From: LMDS01 sp039930465
GTDB taxonomy: Bacteria; Pseudomonadota; Gammaproteobacteria; Burkholderiales; Burkholderiaceae_C
Reading direction: 5' to 3'
DNA: 64,000 nt
NCBI GenBank assembly: GCA_039930465.1
Contig: JBDTTU010000002.1
Coordinates: 1 to 64,000, forward strand
The position numbers and the translations under genes are program-made. Of this stretch, positions 60,351 through 64,000 are shown in pieces. Under the pieces are notes generated by a model, which saw nothing but the letters and a program-made list of their open reading frames with translations, made no database searches and had not been told where the DNA came from. How positions within the stretch are numbered: position 1 is the stretch's first letter; each line of letters begins with the position of its first letter.

Positions 60351-61097
60351 TCAGATCTGACTGCTGCCCGACTCGAGCACTTCGCTCAGGTCTTCGTGCG
60401 TTTCTATCAGCTGCACCAGGGTCGCCTGCTGCGCCGCGAACGGGTCGCGGTTCAGCAGCGCCGTCAGGATCGCCTTGTGCCGCGGCAGCGACAGCGCGTG
60501 GGTGTTCGGGTGCTTGCTGCTGAGCTTGATCGACTCACGCAACGCCAGCGACAGCATGTTGCCGATGTAGGCCAGCAGGTCGTTGTTGGTGGCCTCGGCG
60601 ATGCGGCGGTGGAACGCCAGGTCGGGTTCCATCAGTTCTTCTGGCGTGCGCGCGGCCTCCATGCCGGCGTAGGCGTCGGCAATGCCCTTCAAGGCGGTGT
60701 CGCTGGCAACCTTGGCCGCCAGCGCGGCTGCGGCCGGCTCGAACACACGGCGCGCCGTCAGCAGGGTCTCGACGAAAGCCGGCGGCGGTTGCGTCTGGAT
60801 CAGCCAGTACAGCACGTCGGGGTCGAGCAGGTGCCACTCGCTGCGCGGCCGCACGGTCGCGCCTGCACGCTGGCGCGAAAGCACCAGGCCCTTGGCCACC
60901 AGCACGCGGGTGGCCTCGCGCAGCACCGGTCGGCTCACGTCGTATTCCGCCAGCATCGAGGCCTCGGCCGGCAGGCGCCCACCCGGCGCGAACTCGCCGG
61001 CCACGATGCGCATGCCCAGGTCGCGCACGATGCGCGCGTGCATGCTCTTGCGATCGGGCGGCTGGCGGTAGTCGCGGTGACCGTGGGCGGCGTTCAA
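60351..61097 (-). CDS. FadR-subfamily GntR regulator
   Basis: About 248 aa. N-terminal winged helix ('RIVRDLGMRIVAGEFAPGGRLPAEASMLAEYDVSRPVLREATRVL', in part) and C-terminal FCD domain with metal/ligand residues ('DLAFHRRIAEATNN', 'PRHKAILTALLNRD', 'LIETHEDL'). TTG at 61097 overlaps the permease stop and leaves about 20 residues before the helix; ATG at 61040 would clip the domain start. It is the last gene of the sugar ABC operon, so is likely an autoregulated repressor of sugar uptake and lactone catabolism. Confidence 0.93.
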   Translation of the reverse strand: MNAAHGHRDYRQPPDRKSMHARIVRDLGMRIVAGEFAPGGRLPAEASMLAEYDVSRPVLREATRVLVAKGLVLSRQRAGATVRPRSEWHLLDPDVLYWLIQTQPPPAFVETLLTARRVFEPAAAALAAKVASDTALKGIADAYAGMEAARTPEELMEPDLAFHRRIAEATNNDLLAYIGNMLSLALRESIKLSSKHPNTHALSLPRHKAILTALLNRDPFAAQQATLVQLIETHEDLSEVLESGSSQI

Positions 61098-62275
61098 TTT
61101 TTTCTCTTGTTGTAGACGTCGATGAACACCGCGGCGAGCAGCACCATGCCTTTGATGACCTGCTGGTAGTCGATGCCGATGCCCAGGATGGACATGCCAT
61201 TGTTCATCACGCCCATCACGAACGCGCCGATCACCGCCCCCAGCACCTTGCCGACCCCGCCCGAGGCCGATGCACCACCGATGAAACACGCAGCGATCAC
61301 GTCGAGCTCGAAGCCGGTGCCGGCCTTGGGCGTGGCCGTGTTCAGCCGTGCCGCGAACACCAGCCCGGCCACCGCGGCCAGCACGCCCATGTTGACGAAG
61401 GTGTAGAACGACAGCCACTCGGTCTTGATGCCCGACAAGCGCGCCGCCTTCTCGTTGCCACCGAGCGCATAGATGCGCCTGCCGACCGTGCTGCGTGTCA
61501 TCACGAAGTCGTAGAACAGCATCAGCAGCGTCATGATGACCAGCACGTTGGGCAGGCCCTTGTACGACGCGAGCTTCCAGGTGAACGCGACGATGATCGC
61601 GACGAAAACGATGTTCTTCGCCACGAAAAACGGATACGGCTCGCTCGCCATGCCGTGGCGGGTCTGGTTGTTGCGCTCGCGCAGCTTGGTGACGATCAGC
61701 GCGAAGGCGCCGAACACACCCGCCAGCAGCGAGGTCGTGCGCAGCGATTCGCCGTTCAGCCAGTCGGGAATGAAGCCCGAGCTCAGCAGCTGGAACGTCT
61801 CCGGGAACGGCCCGACCGACTGGCCCTGCAATACCGCCAGGCTCAGGCCCTTGAACACCAGCATGCCCGCGAGCGTGACGATGAAAGACGGGATGCCGAA
61901 GAACGCCACGAACCAGCCCTGCGCCGCACCGATGGCCGCGCCCGCAAGCAGGCAGACGATCGTCGCCGGCACGAAGTGCCAGTTGAATTGCACCATCAGC
62001 ACCGCGGCCAGCGCGCCGATGAAGCCGACCACCGAGCCCACCGACAGGTCGATGTGGCCGGCCACGATCACCAGCAGCATGCCCAGCGCCATGATCACGA
62101 TGTAGCTGTTCTGCAGCACCAGGTTGGTCAGGTTCAGGGGCTGCAGCAGCGTGCCCTCGGTCAGGTACTGGAACAACGCCATGATCACGACGAGCGACAT
62201 CAGCATGCCGTACTCGCGCAGGTTGTTCTTCAAGAAGCCCGCGTACGGATGTGCGGCGGATTTCGGCTCGGCCAT
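61094..62275 (-). CDS. gguB: Multiple-monosaccharide ABC transporter permease GguB-like
   Basis: Permease of 393 aa of the XylH/RbsC/GguB group with about ten helices. 'GMLLVIVAGHIDLSVGSVVG' is the group signature; 'NEKAARLSGIKTEWLSFYTFVNMG' (in part) the cytoplasmic loop; a long central loop with 'LREEN'-like 'LRERNNQTRHG' is typical of GguB rather than RbsC. The ATG overlaps the ATPase stop (ATGA). Exports none; imports xylose, arabinose, galactose or glucose in relatives. Confidence 0.93.
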   Translation of the reverse strand: MAEPKSAAHPYAGFLKNNLREYGMLMSLVVIMALFQYLTEGTLLQPLNLTNLVLQNSYIVIMALGMLLVIVAGHIDLSVGSVVGFIGALAAVLMVQFNWHFVPATIVCLLAGAAIGAAQGWFVAFFGIPSFIVTLAGMLVFKGLSLAVLQGQSVGPFPETFQLLSSGFIPDWLNGESLRTTSLLAGVFGAFALIVTKLRERNNQTRHGMASEPYPFFVAKNIVFVAIIVAFTWKLASYKGLPNVLVIMTLLMLFYDFVMTRSTVGRRIYALGGNEKAARLSGIKTEWLSFYTFVNMGVLAAVAGLVFAARLNTATPKAGTGFELDVIAACFIGGASASGGVGKVLGAVIGAFVMGVMNNGMSILGIGIDYQQVIKGMVLLAAVFIDVYNKRKN

Positions 62276-63801
62276 CAGGCGGCTCCTGCGGTAACGATTG
62301 AACGCATGATCTTCTCCTGCGACGCTTCCTTGCTGTCGAACTCGCCCACGAAGCGCCCTTCGTTCATCACGTAGATGCGGTCGCACAGGCCGAGCAGCTC
62401 GGGCATTTCCGACGAGATCATCACGACGCACTTGCCCGCTGCCGCGAGCTCGGCCATCAACGTGTAGATCTCGAACTTGGCGCCAACGTCGATGCCGCGG
62501 GTCGGCTCGTCGAGGATCAGCACTTCGGGGTTCGCGAACAGCCACTTCGCCAGCACCACCTTCTGCTGGTTGCCGCCCGACAGGTTCACGACCTTTTGTT
62601 CCACGCTCGAACAGCGGATGCGCAGCTTTTGCCGATAGTCGATCGCGACCCTGAATTCGCGGCCATCGTCGATCACGCCCGCGCTCGACACGCCGGCCAG
62701 ATGCGCCAGCGTGATGTTGCGCTGGATGTTGTCGTCGAGCACCAGCCCGAGGCCTTTGCGGTCTTCGGTGACGTAGGCGATGCCGGCGGCGATCGCCTTG
62801 CCGATCGTGCTCACATCGACCGCCTGACCGCCCATGCGCACCTCGCCACTGATGCGCCGGCCGTACGAGCGGCCGAACACGCTCATGGCGAACTCGGTGC
62901 GCCCCGCGCCCATCAAGCCGGCGATGCCCACGATCTCGCCGCGGCGCGCATGCAGGTTCACGCCTTTGACCACGAGCCGGTCGGCGTGTTCCGGGTGGTG
63001 CACACGCCAGTCGATCACCTCGAACACGGTGTCGCCGATCTGCGGCGTGCGCTTCGGGTAGCGGTCGGCCATTTCGCGGCCGACCATCGCCTGGATCACC
63101 TGGTCTTCACCGACGGCCTCATGGCGGCAGTCGAAGTTGCGCACCGTGCTGCCGTCGCGGATCACGGTGATGCTGTCGGCCACCTTCGCGATCTCGTTGA
63201 GCTTGTGCGAGATCAGAATGCAGGCAATGCCCTGCGCTTTCAGCTCCAGCAGCAGCGCGAGCAGGGCGTCGCTGTCGGTCTCGTTGAGGCTCGCTGTCGG
63301 TTCGTCGAGGATCAGCAGCTTGACCTGCTTGGACAAGGCCTTCGCGATCTCGACCAGTTGCTGCTTGCCGACGCCGATGTCGGTGATCAGCGTGCTCGGG
63401 CTTTCGTTCAGGCCCACCTTGCGCAGCAGGGCCTGAGTCTTCGCGAAGGCCGCGAACCAGTCGATCACACCGCCGCTTGCCACCTCGTTGCCGAGAAAGA
63501 TGTTCTCGGCGATCGAGAGCAGCGGCACCAGCGCGAGTTCCTGGTGGATGATGATGATGCCGGCCTGCTCGCTGTCGTGAATGCCGCCGAACCGGCGCTC
63601 CGCACCTTCGAAGTGGATCGCACCTTCGTATTCGCCATGCGGGTACACGCCGCTGAGCACCTTCATCAAGGTCGACTTGCCCGCGCCGTTCTCGCCCACG
63701 ACGGCATGGATCTCGCCGGCACGCACCGCGAGGTTCACATCGTTCAGCGCGGTCACGCCGTGGAAGCGCTTGGTGATGCTGCGCATCTCTAGCAAAATCA
63801 T
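62275..63801 (-). CDS. gguA: Sugar ABC transporter ATPase GguA-like (two nucleotide-binding domains)
   Basis: Protein of 508 aa with two fused ABC domains, as in sugar importers (RbsA/XylG/GguA). First domain: Walker A 'GENGAGKST', 'LILDEPTASL'; its signature is degenerate ('GVGKQQLVEIAKAL'). Second domain: a degenerate Walker A ('GLMGAGRTE'), signature 'LSGGNQQKVVLAKWL', Walker B 'VLILDEPTRGIDVGAK', 'MISSEMPELL'. This asymmetry is normal for the family. The binding protein (ChvE/XylF-like) is expected upstream, off the window. Confidence 0.94.
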   Translation of the reverse strand: MILLEMRSITKRFHGVTALNDVNLAVRAGEIHAVVGENGAGKSTLMKVLSGVYPHGEYEGAIHFEGAERRFGGIHDSEQAGIIIIHQELALVPLLSIAENIFLGNEVASGGVIDWFAAFAKTQALLRKVGLNESPSTLITDIGVGKQQLVEIAKALSKQVKLLILDEPTASLNETDSDALLALLLELKAQGIACILISHKLNEIAKVADSITVIRDGSTVRNFDCRHEAVGEDQVIQAMVGREMADRYPKRTPQIGDTVFEVIDWRVHHPEHADRLVVKGVNLHARRGEIVGIAGLMGAGRTEFAMSVFGRSYGRRISGEVRMGGQAVDVSTIGKAIAAGIAYVTEDRKGLGLVLDDNIQRNITLAHLAGVSSAGVIDDGREFRVAIDYRQKLRIRCSSVEQKVVNLSGGNQQKVVLAKWLFANPEVLILDEPTRGIDVGAKFEIYTLMAELAAAGKCVVMISSEMPELLGLCDRIYVMNEGRFVGEFDSKEASQEKIMRSIVTAGAA

Positions 63802-63830
63802 TTCAATGCGCTTCCTTTTTGAGCTTGTCG

Positions 63831-63938
63831 CGGGCCAAGGCCATCGGGTGGCCGACTCCGCTCATGTCCTCCGGGCCAGGCTTCGCCTGACCCTCCCCCT
63901 TTACTTCGCTCCGCCGGCCACCCGACGGCCTTGGCCCG
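63831..63938. repeat. Large inverted repeat with nested hairpin upstream of gguA
   Basis: A 24-base arm (63831-63854) is matched by an inverted copy at 63915-63938 with one mismatch, separated by 60 bases. The spacer holds a smaller hairpin, CAGGC-TTC-GCCTG (about 63877-63889), with partly pairing flanks GGG/CCC. The position, between the ATPase gene and the presumed upstream binding-protein gene, resembles REP/BIME-type elements found between binding-protein and permease genes. No transposase is present and no second copy was noticed in the window. The remaining sequence to 64000 shows no convincing gene. Confidence 0.6.
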
Positions 63939-64000
63939 AGACAGTGTGGCCCGCATCGGCCATCGAATAGCCGCAGCGCCTCAGGATCAGGCCGGTGGGG

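Noticed and set aside
63831..63938. Terminal inverted repeats of an insertion sequence
   Set aside because: The spacer is only 60 bp, no transposase fragment or target duplication is visible.
63901..64000. Minus-strand open stretch entering from the right edge and ending in TAA at 63901
   Set aside because: It reads through one arm of the inverted repeat and gives about 32 residues without recognisable similarity; it could be the tail of an off-window gene but cannot be supported.
1..64000. tRNA, rRNA, riboswitch or prophage genes
   Set aside because: None recognised by eye; a covariance-model scan would be needed to exclude small RNAs.

Overview
The window is GC-rich and densely coded, and looks like chromosome of a Burkholderiales betaproteobacterium, probably near the Rubrivivax/Leptothrix/Comamonadaceae group. 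Support: secA close to argJ; the ubiquinone block (ubiE, Tim44-like gene, ubiJ, ubiB) running into fmdB, a DUF502 gene, aspS, nudB and clsB; a Bug-type solute-binding protein; two Liv/Ugp-type ABC systems. No rRNA, tRNA, CRISPR array, insertion sequence or prophage was seen. No gene-free stretch exceeds 300 bp.

Layout. 1-770: C-terminus of SecA. 893-4270: probable diffusible-signal-factor (DSF) module, a membrane hybrid kinase converging on an rpfF-like gene that is translationally coupled to a haem-oxygenase-fold diiron protein. 4540-7817: argJ, an MFS exporter, a GNAT acetyltransferase. 7960-16045: TetR regulator, enoyl-CoA hydratase, complete Liv-type ABC transporter and acyl-CoA synthetase, read as uptake and CoA activation of an unidentified carboxylic acid; its livG-like gene carries a one-base frameshift. 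16115-21134 (minus): ugpB-A-E-C-Q for glycerol-3-phosphate and its diesters. 21358-25251: very large FAD/Fe-S D-lactate-dehydrogenase-like protein.

25438-36943 is the most unusual part. A TonB-dependent receptor is followed by a YfiR-like periplasmic protein overlapping a CHASE8-like hybrid histidine kinase. Two tandemly duplicated solute-binding proteins without permeases come next, the second overlapping a large TorS-like kinase (HAMP-HisKA-HATPase-REC-REC-HPt). Both kinases are preceded, through ATGA overlaps, by a putative periplasmic partner, and no DNA-binding response regulator is encoded nearby.

36953-38789 (minus): arylamine N-acetyltransferase and a Bug-type binding protein. 38935-55509 (plus): DUF971, ubiE, Tim44-like, then, after a minus-strand galE-rfbB-rfbD-rfbA sugar-nucleotide operon (no rfbC), ubiJ, ubiB, fmdB, DUF502, aspS with a clear terminator, nudB, a YbhP-like phosphatase, clsB, and an exonuclease/ATP-dependent DNA ligase pair. 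55619-60341: DUF4399 exported protein, asparaginase, DMT transporter, DUF429 protein, SMP-30 lactonase. 60351-63801 (minus): FadR-type regulator and the gguB/gguA sugar ABC genes; a large inverted repeat fills the region upstream to the window edge.

Calls rest on reading the translated sequences and recalled family knowledge; no database search was run.
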